Numbered from the stretch's first letter, positions 17,820 to 26,703 are shown. The stretch: 64,000 nt of DNA from Antrihabitans cavernicola (GCF_008297975.1 NZ_VLNY01000001.1:372001-436000); one strand, 5' to 3'. Translations and numbers: made by a program. Notes: generated by a model not told the origin, from the letters alone.

Positions 17820-20294
17820 ATGAGCGTCCTGGATGGACATTCGCCGACCGATGTCGGCACCCGTATCGCCGAATTACGCGAGCATGCAGCGAAAGACGAG
17901 CATGCAGCCGCACTCGAAGGTTGGTCCTTTCTCGAAGAGCTGGAGCAACTCGCCAACGCCGATCGCGCGGCGGGCGTAGCCGCTTTGGACACCGTGTTCG
18001 CCGACGGCTCGCTACCGGCCGATCTGGACGGACCCACCGCCGGAAAGCTGCTGGTCCCGCTGGTCCAGCCGATAGTCGACCGCGCCGCCAAGGCCTTCGG
18101 ATCGGTCTGGATGCCTTGGCACGGAATGCATTTCGACAAGGAAGGCAACCGCGGCACCAACAACATCGGCGACACCGCGCGGTGGCCGGCGAAGCTGGTG
18201 TGGCCGCTGTATCAAACCGGCGAGGACGACGACGGCCGCCACATCTTCGACTTCGACACCCGCGTGGAGCCTGGCGTCGAGAACCCCGATCTGGATGTGC
18301 TGGTCCTGGACTTCGCCACCATCAGCGCCAATCCGTCGTTGCTGGTGAAGGGCCTGCGCGACGAACTGGTGCAGGTGGTGCCGCAGGTGTTCCTCGGCAA
18401 GGTGATGCATCGCTCCGGCGGCACATACGGAACGGTCGGCTACTTCGCGCTGCGGTCGGTCGACGTGCCACCGCACAAGCCGGAGGGCACGGTCGACACC
18501 GTTCTCGGCGTCGTCGAGAAGAGCTTCGGTGGGGTCAACTCCACCGTGTTCCGTCAGGTCAACAAGGCGCGGGACTGGTGGAAGCTGCCGACGCCGATCG
18601 CGCTGCTGAACCTACGCGCGCTGCGCGACGATCTCCGCGAATACAACCTCTACGACACCCGCACACCCGGTGAGCGGACCCCGTCGGAGGATCTGCCGCC
18701 GTACCGTACGTACGACGGCGCCGATCAGGACCCGTACGACCCCGAGATGGGCAAGGTGGGCACCCGGTTCGGTCGCAACGCACCGATCGACGCCACCGCT
18801 CCCGAGCCGCTACCGGAGCGGATGGAGCCGAATCCGCGACTGGTCGCCAGCAAGCTCATGCACCGCGACGTGTTCAAGCCCGCCACCACGTTGAACGTGC
18901 TCGCCGCGTGTTGGATCCAGTTCCAGAACCACGGCTGGTTCGGGCACGGGGAGAACTCGCCCAGCGAGTACATCGACATCGAGCTGGACGACAACGACGA
19001 GTGGCCCGAGGGCACGCCGATGCGGGTACGGGCGACCAGCCCCGACCGCAGCCGAGCCGACACCGAAGGCGATCCGCCCACCTACGTCAACACCGTCACG
19101 CACTGGTGGGACGGCTCGCAGATCTACGGCTCCACCGAAGCCCGTAACCGCGAGCTGCGGACCGGCGCGTCGGGCAAGCTGATCGTCGAAGACGGCATGC
19201 TGCCCAACGAGAGCGACAAGAAGCTCGACGGTGTCGACCGGACCGGCTTCGCCGACAACTACTGGATCGGGCTCTCGCTGCTGCACACCTTGTTCGTCAA
19301 GGAGCACAACGCGATCTGCGACCATTTGGCCAGCGTGCACCCCACCTGGGACGACGAAAAGCTTTTCCTGACAGCACGATTGGTCAACGCCGCATTGATG
19401 GCGAAGATTCACACTGTCGAGTGGACCCCCGGCATTCTCAATACCCCTGTCCTGGACCGCGCGATGAACGCCAACTGGTACGGCGTGCTACCGCGCTGGA
19501 CGCGGGAGAAGTTCGGGCACCTCGGCACCGAAATGATCGGCGGCATAGTCGGATCCGCGCAAGATCACGGCACCGCGCCGTATGCGATCACCGAGGAGTT
19601 CATCTCCGTCTACCGGCTGCATCCGTTGATACCCGACGACTACGAGATCCGCGACCACACCGACGACTCGCTGATCGACACCGTCGACTTCGACCCGATC
19701 CAAGGCAAGGGCACGCGGCCGACGATTCGACGCTACGGCTGGTCCAACCTGCTCTACTCGTTCGGCGTCGCGAACCCCGGCGCCATCACGTTGAAGAACC
19801 ATCCGAAGGCGCTCACCGATCACGTCCGACTCAACGGTGATCGCGTCGATCTCGCGACCATCGACATCGTGCGCGACCGGGAACGAGGGGTCCCGCGCTA
19901 CAACGACTTCCGCGAGAAGCTACGCAAGAGTCGGATCACCCGATTCGAGGATCTCACCGACGATCCGGAGTTGGCCGAGGCGATTCGGGAGGTCTACAAC
20001 GACGACATCGATCGCGTCGATCTGCAGGTCGGGATGCTGGCCGAGACGCCGCCGCCCGGATTCGGCTTCAGCGACACCGCATTTCGCATCTTCATCCTGA
20101 TGGCATCGCGCCGGTTGAAGTCCGATCGTTTCTACACCGACGACTACACGCCCGAGGTTTACACCCCTGAAGGCATCCGGTGGATCGAGACCAACAACAT
20201 GACCGACGTGCTCCTGCGTCATCACCCCGAATTGGCCCCAGCTCTCGACGGCGTCGCCAACGCCTTCGCGCCCTGGAACCGGATAGCAGAATGA
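17820..20294 (+). CDS. Animal-type heme peroxidase, fatty-acid alpha-dioxygenase-like
   Basis: This is an 824-residue member of the animal heme peroxidase/cyclooxygenase superfamily. The peroxidase core spans about residues 330-820. The distal His371 lies in QFQNHGWFGHG, and Tyr598-x-x-His601 lies in SVYRLHPLIPD. In cyclooxygenases and alpha-dioxygenases this Tyr forms the radical that attacks a fatty acid and the His is the proximal heme ligand, so a fatty-acid dioxygenase is likelier than a simple peroxidase. Residues about 1-250 form an additional region I cannot assign. No signal peptide is seen. Its stop overlaps the P450 start (ATGA), so an oxygenation cascade on one substrate is likely. 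Confidence 0.88.
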   Translation: MSVLDGHSPTDVGTRIAELREHAAKDEHAAALEGWSFLEELEQLANADRAAGVAALDTVFADGSLPADLDGPTAGKLLVPLVQPIVDRAAKAFGSVWMPWHGMHFDKEGNRGTNNIGDTARWPAKLVWPLYQTGEDDDGRHIFDFDTRVEPGVENPDLDVLVLDFATISANPSLLVKGLRDELVQVVPQVFLGKVMHRSGGTYGTVGYFALRSVDVPPHKPEGTVDTVLGVVEKSFGGVNSTVFRQVNKARDWWKLPTPIALLNLRALRDDLREYNLYDTRTPGERTPSEDLPPYRTYDGADQDPYDPEMGKVGTRFGRNAPIDATAPEPLPERMEPNPRLVASKLMHRDVFKPATTLNVLAACWIQFQNHGWFGHGENSPSEYIDIELDDNDEWPEGTPMRVRATSPDRSRADTEGDPPTYVNTVTHWWDGSQIYGSTEARNRELRTGASGKLIVEDGMLPNESDKKLDGVDRTGFADNYWIGLSLLHTLFVKEHNAICDHLASVHPTWDDEKLFLTARLVNAALMAKIHTVEWTPGILNTPVLDRAMNANWYGVLPRWTREKFGHLGTEMIGGIVGSAQDHGTAPYAITEEFISVYRLHPLIPDDYEIRDHTDDSLIDTVDFDPIQGKGTRPTIRRYGWSNLLYSFGVANPGAITLKNHPKALTDHVRLNGDRVDLATIDIVRDRERGVPRYNDFREKLRKSRITRFEDLTDDPELAEAIREVYNDDIDRVDLQVGMLAETPPPGFGFSDTAFRIFILMASRRLKSDRFYTDDYTPEVYTPEGIRWIETNNMTDVLLRHHPELAPALDGVANAFAPWNRIAE

Positions 20295-21595
20295 GCGGAG
20301 TGCACGCAATGTCCGAAGCCTTCTCCAAAGCCACCATCGGCGAGAACGCGCTGTTCAACTCGCTGGTAGTGGTGCCCAACGTGGTGCAGGGACTGTTTCG
20401 CCGCAGGTCGACGCCTGTCGCGGCGGCCACGCTTGCCGACGTCGACGGCAAGGCGATCAGCTTCCTCGGCAGTGTCGATCGGCGCTACCAGAGCAGGCCG
20501 GTGTGGGTGCGGATGGGACTCGACGAGGCGCTGCTGGTGCTGAACCCGGACGATGTCGCGCGAGTGCTCGACGCCTCCCCTGGGCAGATCGCCGCGGATC
20601 CGGACGCCAAACGTAAAGGGATGGTGCACTTTCAGCCCGATGCGGTGACCATATCGCGGGGCGAGGAATGGTCCAGCAGGCGCCGATTCACCGAGTCGGT
20701 GCTCGGCAAGGTCGGCCCGCCCGGCGGGCTCACCGAGCGGGTGGAGCAGATCACCCGCGAGGAGATCGAACCGGTAGGCGCCGAAACCGGTGAAATCTCC
20801 TGGCAGCCATGGAACAAGGCCATCCAGCGGATCACCCGACGCGTGATCCTCGGCGACGCTGCCGCGGGCGACTGGGCTCTCACCGACACGCTCGAGCGGA
20901 TGATGTCCGGCGCCAACTCGATGCCGGGCAAACCCTCCGGCGACCTGGGCGCGTTCACCGATCGCATCGCCGCATACATTCGACGGGCCGAAAAGGGCAG
21001 CATCGCCGGCTTTTTCGCCGATGCGCCGGTCGACAGCCTGACCGCGCCGGTCGGGCAGGTGACGCATTGGATGTTCGCCATGGGCGACACGCTGGCGATC
21101 AACACGCTGCGTGGCTTGGTGCTGCTGGCGAATCATCAGGAGAAGCGTGAGCACGCGATCGCCGACGGTACGGACGAATACTTGCAGGCGTGCCTGCAGG
21201 AGGCGATGCGCCTGTGGCCGACGACGCCGATGCTGTCACGGGAGACGATCACCGAAATCGATTGGGGCGGTGGACTGACCATCCCGGCGGGTACCCAGGT
21301 GGTGGTCGTGAACACGTACGGCCATCGGAACAAGGAGCGGCTCGATTTCGCCGATCGCTTTGCTCCCGAGGAATGGGTCGACGGCGACGCGGGGAGCTAC
21401 CCCGGATTCAACGCGTTCAGCCGTGGACCGCAGGGCTGCCCCGGCAGCAATCTTGCACTGCTGATCGGCCGGGTCGCGATGCGAGTTGCGCTGGAAGGCA
21501 GAACGATCGAAGCGAAGCAGCCCATCCTGCGTGACCCGGCAAGCCTGCCGCACATGATGGACTACTTCACTGCGAAGATCGTGGTCAAGGACTAG
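20291..21595 (+). CDS. Cytochrome P450 paired with the heme dioxygenase
   Basis: This P450 of 434 residues has the ExxR motif in QEAMRLWP and the heme loop FSRGPQGCPGSNLAL with the thiolate Cys. The FxRGPQxCPG loop recalls P450s that rearrange peroxides rather than bind O2. The helix I stretch (THWMFAMGDTLAINTLRG) lacks a clear acid-Thr pair, consistent with that idea but not proof. Its ATG overlaps the dioxygenase stop, so the proteins are made together. It may isomerise or hydroxylate the hydroperoxide made by the dioxygenase. An in-frame ATG at 20309 is also possible. Confidence 0.88.
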   Translation: MSGVHAMSEAFSKATIGENALFNSLVVVPNVVQGLFRRRSTPVAAATLADVDGKAISFLGSVDRRYQSRPVWVRMGLDEALLVLNPDDVARVLDASPGQIAADPDAKRKGMVHFQPDAVTISRGEEWSSRRRFTESVLGKVGPPGGLTERVEQITREEIEPVGAETGEISWQPWNKAIQRITRRVILGDAAAGDWALTDTLERMMSGANSMPGKPSGDLGAFTDRIAAYIRRAEKGSIAGFFADAPVDSLTAPVGQVTHWMFAMGDTLAINTLRGLVLLANHQEKREHAIADGTDEYLQACLQEAMRLWPTTPMLSRETITEIDWGGGLTIPAGTQVVVVNTYGHRNKERLDFADRFAPEEWVDGDAGSYPGFNAFSRGPQGCPGSNLALLIGRVAMRVALEGRTIEAKQPILRDPASLPHMMDYFTAKIVVKD

Positions 21596-21599
21596 CTCC

Positions 21600-21792
21600 G
21601 TCGAGACGGCTGAACGCGCACGCCACTTCGCACCGTCGTTGCGGACGTCGCGCTGCCGATCGGAGGCGTGACGTCGGTAGAACCTCCGCGACGTGCACTG
21701 ACTCCGGTCGAGACGGCTGAACGCGCAGGTTGTGTACGTGTCGCATGGGTTGCAACCTGTGCGACACGTACACAACCTGCGCGTCTCGACCG
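21600..21792. repeat. Long hairpin with a direct copy of one arm
   Basis: The 200 bp between the P450 and the convergent ABC permease hold a long inverted repeat. The left arm is 21705-21745 and the right arm 21760-21792: CGGTCGAGAC pairs with GTCTCGACCG, and 23 bp beginning GCGCAGGTTGTG pair with their complement, with 8 unpaired bases on the left. The tip contains the palindrome GGTTGCAACC. A 21-bp piece of the left side (GTCGAGACGGCTGAACG...) also occurs at 21600-21620. It may be a two-way terminator or a REP-like intergenic repeat. Confidence 0.7.
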
Positions 21793-21800
21793 TTAGAGCG

Positions 21801-22592
21801 TCAGTTGCTCGGATCCCTGGCGTACAGCTTGCGGGCCCACAGGTAGCCGAGCCCGGCGATCACGATGCACCACCCGATGGCCAGTGCCGCACTGTTGCCG
21901 ATCGACGTGCCCATCAGCAGTCCGCGCAGGGTCTCGGTGATCGGCGTGAACGGTTGATACTCGGCGAACCACCGGAGTCCGGTCGGCATCGAGTCGGTGG
22001 GCACGAAGGCGCTGCCGAAGAACGGCAGGAGCATCAGGAACATCGGTGTGTTGCTTGCGGTTTCGACACTTTTCGACACCAACCCCATAGCGACGGTGAG
22101 CCAGGTGAGCGCGAACGCCGTCAGCACCACCATGCCCACAACGGCGAGCCACTCGATGGCGGTTGCGTCAGGCCGGAAGCCCACCAGGAACCCGACGGCC
22201 ACGGAGACCGCGACGCAGAGCATCGACTGGATGACGGCGCCGAAGACGTGGCCGGTGAGCACCGACGACCTGGTGATCGCCATGGTGCGGAAGCGGGCGA
22301 TGATGCCTTCGGTCATGTCCATCGCGACCGAGATCGCGGTCCCCTGCGCGGTCGCCGCGAGAGCCATCAGCATGATGCCGGGGACCACGTAGTTGACGTA
22401 AGCACTTCGGCCGCCTGCCGCCTCCCCCAGTCCACTGCCGAGGGTGCCGCCGAAGACGTAGACGAACAGCAGCAAGAACACCACCGGCATGCCGATCAGC
22501 ATCACCGTCATCGAGGGATATCGCCGCATATGACGTAGGTTGCGCCGCAACATCGTCGCGGAATCGGTTGCTGCGTAAGTGAGCGTGCTCAT
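21801..22592 (-). CDS. ABC transporter permease (ABC-2, DrrB-like)
   Basis: This 263-residue membrane protein has about six hydrophobic segments and is an ABC-2 type permease of the daunorubicin-resistance (DrrB) kind. The N-terminal cytoplasmic helix RRNLRHMRRYPSMTVM and the central AMDMTEGIIARFRTMAITRSSVLTGH loop, which contacts the ATPase, are typical. It forms an exporter with the preceding ATPase; the two genes overlap by 4 bp (ATGA). The substrate is unknown; small hydrophobic drugs or lipids are usual for the class. Confidence 0.92.
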   Translation of the reverse strand: MSTLTYAATDSATMLRRNLRHMRRYPSMTVMLIGMPVVFLLLFVYVFGGTLGSGLGEAAGGRSAYVNYVVPGIMLMALAATAQGTAISVAMDMTEGIIARFRTMAITRSSVLTGHVFGAVIQSMLCVAVSVAVGFLVGFRPDATAIEWLAVVGMVVLTAFALTWLTVAMGLVSKSVETASNTPMFLMLLPFFGSAFVPTDSMPTGLRWFAEYQPFTPITETLRGLLMGTSIGNSAALAIGWCIVIAGLGYLWARKLYARDPSN

Positions 22593-23530
22593 GACTGCAA
22601 CTCCTTTGCCTGTCCGGTGAGAGAGAGAAACACGTCGTCCAGATCGGGGGTGTGGACAGTCAATCCGACGATCTCGATCGCTTCGGCATCGAGGCGATCG
22701 AACACGGCGCGCATCGCTGCCACACCACCGTCGCTGGGCACCTGCAGTGTCAGGGCGTCGTCGTCACGACCGACGGAATCGATTGCGTGAGCGGCCCTGT
22801 CGAGGCTTTCGACATCGGCGAACTGCAGCTCGAGATGCCCGCCGGGGATCAGCCGCTTCAACTCGTCAGCGGTGCCCTCGGCCACCAGGATGCCGTGATC
22901 GAGCAGGGCGATCCGGTCGGCGAGCTGATCCGCCTCTTCCAGATACTGCGTGGTGAGGAAGATGGTGACGCCGTCGTTCGCGACCAGGTTGCGGATGATG
23001 TCCCACATGGTGCGCCTGCTGCGCGGGTCGAGTCCGGTGGTCGGCTCGTCGAGAAAGATGATGCGCGGGCTCCCGACCAGCGTCATCGCCAGATCCAGTC
23101 GACGCCGCATGCCGCCCGAGTAGCTGGCGGCCGGCTTGCCTGCGGCCTCGACGAGATCGAACTGCACAAGCAGTTCCTGCGCACGGCGGCGACCCTCAGC
23201 CCTGCCGAGCCGGTGCAGGTCGGCCATCAGAATCAAGTTCTCGGTGCCGGTCAGCAGGCCGTCGACGGCCGAGAACTGGCCGGTGACACCGATTTCCGCG
23301 CGAACGGCGTCGGGATCGGCGGCAAGGTCGTGACCGGCGACGCGGACGATCCCCGAGTCGGCACCGATCAACGTCGAGAGGATCTGCACCATCGTGGTCT
23401 TGCCCGCGCCGTTGGGCCCGAGCAGCGAAAAGACGGTGCCCTCCGGTACTGCCAAGTCGATGCCGTCGAGCACGGTCTTCTCACCGAACGACTTGCGAAG
23501 ACCGGTGACGGCGATTGCTGTGGTGCTCAT
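22589..23530 (-). CDS. ABC transporter ATP-binding protein (DrrA-like)
   Basis: This is the ATPase of the exporter, 313 residues. It has Walker A (GPNGAGKTT), the signature SYSGGMRRRLDLA, Walker B (RIIFLDEPTTGLD) and a C-terminal extension as in DrrA. A start at the ATG of 23530 has GGAG six bases before it. A GTG/ATG-open frame upstream (ATG at 23545, overlapping the stop of the DUF4097 gene) is also possible and would couple translation. The operon order is RHH regulator, DUF4097, ATPase, permease. Confidence 0.93.
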   Translation of the reverse strand: MSTTAIAVTGLRKSFGEKTVLDGIDLAVPEGTVFSLLGPNGAGKTTMVQILSTLIGADSGIVRVAGHDLAADPDAVRAEIGVTGQFSAVDGLLTGTENLILMADLHRLGRAEGRRRAQELLVQFDLVEAAGKPAASYSGGMRRRLDLAMTLVGSPRIIFLDEPTTGLDPRSRRTMWDIIRNLVANDGVTIFLTTQYLEEADQLADRIALLDHGILVAEGTADELKRLIPGGHLELQFADVESLDRAAHAIDSVGRDDDALTLQVPSDGGVAAMRAVFDRLDAEAIEIVGLTVHTPDLDDVFLSLTGQAKELQS

Positions 23531-23541
23531 GTCTGCTCCAT

Positions 23542-24405
23542 TCATGATCGGTACGCCACCGAGGATCGGTGAACGATGATGTCGCCCATGGACGTTCGGG
23601 CGCGGACTTCGACGACCTTGCCCGCCGCAGGGCTGCCGGACTCGTCGAGCGTGCTGTCGACGCGGCCGAATTGGGTGTGAGCGTCCAGCCATGCCGCGGT
23701 TCCTTCGCGGACACCGATTTCCAACTCCCCCAGTGCCGTTTCGAGAACGACTGCGCCCTCCACGACCTCGGCGACACGAATGTTGCCGTTGGCCGTCTTG
23801 GCATCGACGGACGCGTGAGCCGACCCGATGGTGACGGCACCGTTGGCTGAATTGACCCGAATGTCGCCGGTCACGACGTCGACCCGGGTCTCGCCGTTGG
23901 AATTCTTGATCGCGGCGGTGCCGTCGATATCGCGAAAGGTGATGGCGCCGTTGCCGGTGCTTGCTTCGGTACGACCGATGACGCGATTCACCGTGATGTC
24001 ACCACTCGAGCTGTCCGCGTTCAGCTTTGCGGTCTGGTCGAGGTGAATGCCGCCCATCGAGGTCTTGATGATGCAGTCACCGAGCCGCCCCTCGCTCCGG
24101 AACGTTCCGAGCGACGAGTCGCCGGAAACCTGCGATCCAGTCGGCACCTCGACGAGGACGTCGATGGATCCGGTCGGGCCGAACGGGCTGTACATCTTCC
24201 ACTGCTTGAGTGACTTCACCGTCAAACGGCCGTCGGCGAACCCGACCTTGCACTGCTCGGCAGCTTTGACGTCGGCAGGCTTGGACGGATTGCTCGGCGT
24301 CACGGTCACCATCGAGTCGGTGCGGTCGGACGCGTCGATCGTCACGTCAGCCACCATCACGTCGATGATCACGGCGATCGGATTGGGAGTGTCGTAGGTC
24401 TGCAT
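23542..24405 (-). CDS. DUF4097 family beta-strand repeat protein
   Basis: This 287-residue protein is built of short repeated beta strands with Asn/Ser-Gly turns (NSNGETRVDVVTGDIRVNSANG, TANGNIRV). That is the parallel beta-helix-like DUF4097 pattern. It has no signal peptide or membrane segment, so it should be cytoplasmic. The function is unknown; such proteins often sit beside ABC exporters or anti-sigma-like regulators. A GAAAGGAAA ribosome site precedes the ATG. It is second in the operon, between the ribbon-helix-helix protein and the ABC genes. Confidence 0.85.
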   Translation of the reverse strand: MQTYDTPNPIAVIIDVMVADVTIDASDRTDSMVTVTPSNPSKPADVKAAEQCKVGFADGRLTVKSLKQWKMYSPFGPTGSIDVLVEVPTGSQVSGDSSLGTFRSEGRLGDCIIKTSMGGIHLDQTAKLNADSSSGDITVNRVIGRTEASTGNGAITFRDIDGTAAIKNSNGETRVDVVTGDIRVNSANGAVTIGSAHASVDAKTANGNIRVAEVVEGAVVLETALGELEIGVREGTAAWLDAHTQFGRVDSTLDESGSPAAGKVVEVRARTSMGDIIVHRSSVAYRS

Positions 24406-24431
24406 TTCGATTTCCTTTCGGGGAGACGGGG

Positions 24432-24926
24432 CTACTTGACCCAGCCGGTGTAGCGCTGACCGCCGGTGGACATGCGGCGGGTGGATCGGGGTTCGGGGGC
24501 TTCGAGCGCCGCGGAGGCAGCCCGGACGAGCCAGGTGTTGACGGAGAGCGACTCGCGGGCGGCCGCTTCCTCGATGCGCGTCTTGAGGCTTTCGGGAAGT
24601 CGAAGATTGATGCGTGACGTGGTTCCGTCGTCGTCGGCGATCACCGGCAGCGGCGCCGCCTGTACCTCTGCCGGGTGTTCTTCGGGCGGAAGCGTGACGC
24701 GGAAGCTCGGGTCGACGCCGCGCAGGCGAACGTCGACGTAACCGGGCGCAAGTTCGCGGGTGATTTCGCCCGCCGCATCGGAGAGTGCGCTCAGGAGCGT
24801 GAGCCTGACGGCCGATTCCAGCGGAGCCGTCAGACGATCGGCAAGGGCGCGAGCATCGTCGCCACCTGCTTCGGCTGCAACCGCCAGTTCTCGACGGAGG
24901 TTGTTTACGTAAGGCGTGAGGTCCAT
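24432..24926 (-). CDS. Ribbon-helix-helix (HicB/Arc-like) regulator
   Basis: This 164-residue protein has a C-terminal ribbon-helix-helix DNA-binding segment (about residues 103-145: SRINLRLPESLKTRIEEAA, then SVNTWLVRAASAAL). It is of the kind annotated as HicB-family antitoxin. The N-terminal 100 residues are helical and acidic, possibly an effector or dimerisation part. No HicA-like toxin is adjacent. As first gene of the DUF4097-ABC operon it is more likely the operon's regulator than an antitoxin. The ATG at 24926 is chosen because upstream codons are unlike coding sequence. Confidence 0.8.
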   Translation of the reverse strand: MDLTPYVNNLRRELAVAAEAGGDDARALADRLTAPLESAVRLTLLSALSDAAGEITRELAPGYVDVRLRGVDPSFRVTLPPEEHPAEVQAAPLPVIADDDGTTSRINLRLPESLKTRIEEAAARESLSVNTWLVRAASAALEAPEPRSTRRMSTGGQRYTGWVK

Positions 24927-24948
24927 GGCATCACTATGGCACCGTCGT

Positions 24949-24965
24949 GGTGTCATTGCAACACC
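24949..24965. promoter_or_regulatory. Candidate operator of the RHH regulator
   Basis: GGTGTcattgcaACACC is an inverted repeat with 5-bp arms and 7-bp spacer, 22 bp upstream of the RHH gene's ATG. Further GGTGCC/GGCACC half-sites flank it on both sides (near 24938 and 24970). Short arms in tandem are usual for ribbon-helix-helix operators. Autoregulation is inferred. Confidence 0.4.
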
Positions 24966-25014
24966 TATGCGGCACCAAGTTGCCGGACGCTGGCGCCGCC
25001 CCACGCCAGCGAAG

Positions 25015-25050
25015 GGTCCCCCGCCACCTATAAACGGTGGTCAGGGGACC
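25015..25050. terminator. Hairpin terminator after the DHA2 exporter gene
   Basis: Arms GGTCCCC and GGGGACC enclose an inner stem CCACC/GGTGG with loop around TATAAAC. It lies just past the end of the minus-strand MFS exporter gene and upstream of the divergent RHH promoter region. The outer GGGGACC arm resembles that of the terminator at 31120-31162. Confidence 0.7.
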
Positions 25051-25063
25051 TCTTGCTCACGTT

Positions 25064-26593
25064 CTAGACAGTGTCGAGATGGCCCGCATTGCGGAGAAAT
25101 AGTGCACAGAGGATGGCGGCGGCGACCATGACAACCGCGCCGGCGCTGGCCTCGACGTTCATTCCGGTGGTGAAGGCATCGCGTGCGGCAGCAAGGATGG
25201 CACCACCGTTGGGCAGGTGATCGGTGACCGCGATTGCGCCGCCGAGCGTCTCGCGGATCGCGTGCCGAGTCTCGTCGGGAGTTCCCGCCGGAATGGCCGA
25301 CGCGACATGATTGCCGTAGACCGCGGCACCGATACTGCCGAGGATCGCGATGCCAAGGGCGCCGCCGAACTCGGAGCCCGTTTCGATCACTGCGGACGCC
25401 GACCCTGCACGCTCCGGCGGGATTGCGCCGAGCGCAACCTCGGTCACCAACGTCATCACCGCGACGAGCCCGGCACTGAGTACGGCGGCTCCGATCAGAA
25501 TGACCGCAAGCGACGACGTCGCATGGACGTTGGCAACGATTGCGAATCCGGCCGCTGCGATCAGAAATCCGCCTGCCAGCACATATGCGCGATTTACCTT
25601 GGCGCCGAGCGTCGTTGCGATCGGCGCCGCCCCTGCGACCACCACGGACGGAGCCAAGCTCCACAGCGCTGCCTTCAATGGGCTCATCGCAAGCACCGAC
25701 TGCAGGTACTGCGTCATGAACACCGCGTTCCCGACCAGCGCGAACATTGCAACCGAGTTGGCGATCGCCGACGCGTTGAAGCCGCGGTTGGCGAAGAGCG
25801 ACAGGTCCAGAATCGAATCAGGGACAACGCGCTGCCGCTGCACGAACGCCCCACCGAAGATCAGACCTACGACGATGAATCCGACGTAGTCGGCCGAGAA
25901 TCCGTTGGCCGCCCACTCTTTGATGCCGTAGATCAGCGGCAGAATTGCGGCGAGCGAGAGCACCGAGCTGATGTAGTCGAAGCGGCCGGGGTTCGGCGGG
26001 CGGAACTCTGGCAGCAATACCGGTCCGATGGCCAGGAGCAGGAGCATCGCCGGGATGTTGATCAGGAACACCGAGCCCCACCAGAAGTGCTCGAGCAGGG
26101 CGCCACTGATCACCGGTCCCAGCGAGATGCCGCCGGTCATCACGGCAGTCCAGATCGCGATGGCTTTACCGCGATCTTCGGCGTTGTGGAACATATTGCG
26201 GATCAGCGCCAACGTCGATGGCATCAAAGTGGCACCGGCGATGCCGAGAATGGCGCGCGCGGCGATGAGAACCTCGGCCGAGGGCGCGTACGCGGCCAGG
26301 ATCGAGGCGAGGCTGAACCCGACGGCGCCGATCAGCAGCAACCGCCTGCGACCGATCCGATCGCCGAGCGACCCCATCGTCAGCAGCAGACCTGCTAGGA
26401 CAAATCCGTAGATGTCGAAGATCCACAGCTGCTGCGTAGCGCTCGGGTCCAGGTCACGGCTGATGAACGGCACCGCGAAGTAGAGGACGGACACGTCCAT
26501 CGAGACCAGCAGCAACGGCAGCGCCAGGACTGCCAGGCCGGTCCATTCCTTGCGTCCGGCTCGCTGTTCCTCGTCTTGCATCATTTCGGTCAT
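25064..26593 (-). CDS. MFS drug exporter, DHA2 (EmrB/QacA) family
   Basis: This is a 509-residue inner-membrane protein with about 14 hydrophobic segments. It has DHA2-type motifs: LLTMGSLGDRIGRRRLLLIG (motif A) near residues 75-95, RAILGIAGATLMPSTLALI (motif B region) and TGGISLGPVISGALLEHFWW (motif C, the antiporter motif). It is predicted to expel drugs or organic cations in exchange for protons. The ATG at 26593 has GAGGAG eight bases upstream. It is divergent from a TetR-type gene, the classic regulator-exporter arrangement, with candidate operator repeats between them. Confidence 0.92.
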   Translation of the reverse strand: MTEMMQDEEQRAGRKEWTGLAVLALPLLLVSMDVSVLYFAVPFISRDLDPSATQQLWIFDIYGFVLAGLLLTMGSLGDRIGRRRLLLIGAVGFSLASILAAYAPSAEVLIAARAILGIAGATLMPSTLALIRNMFHNAEDRGKAIAIWTAVMTGGISLGPVISGALLEHFWWGSVFLINIPAMLLLLAIGPVLLPEFRPPNPGRFDYISSVLSLAAILPLIYGIKEWAANGFSADYVGFIVVGLIFGGAFVQRQRVVPDSILDLSLFANRGFNASAIANSVAMFALVGNAVFMTQYLQSVLAMSPLKAALWSLAPSVVVAGAAPIATTLGAKVNRAYVLAGGFLIAAAGFAIVANVHATSSLAVILIGAAVLSAGLVAVMTLVTEVALGAIPPERAGSASAVIETGSEFGGALGIAILGSIGAAVYGNHVASAIPAGTPDETRHAIRETLGGAIAVTDHLPNGGAILAAARDAFTTGMNVEASAGAVVMVAAAILCALFLRNAGHLDTV

Positions 26594-26606
26594 CACTGCT
26601 CCTCAT

Positions 26607-26676
26607 ATCTGTTTACGTCGTCTACTGTCGACGATGTAAGCAAATGTACAACTCGCTGTGTAGGATGTAAACAGAT
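26607..26676. promoter_or_regulatory. Candidate TetR operator between exporter and regulator
   Basis: The 110-bp divergent region holds a 10-bp inverted repeat ATCTGTTTAC (26607-26616) / GTAAACAGAT (26667-26676), and between them CGTCG/CGACG and two further GTAAGC/TGTACA-like pieces. The AT-rich arms lie close to both start codons, consistent with one repressor controlling both directions. The repeated TGTAAAC-type half site is the best guess for the recognised sequence. Confidence 0.45.
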
Positions 26677-26703
26677 CGAGCAAAAATTCTTCGAGGAGTC
26701 GAG

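Noticed and set aside
24432-24926. HicB antitoxin of a toxin-antitoxin pair
   Set aside because: No HicA-like or other toxin gene is adjacent; it leads an exporter operon.
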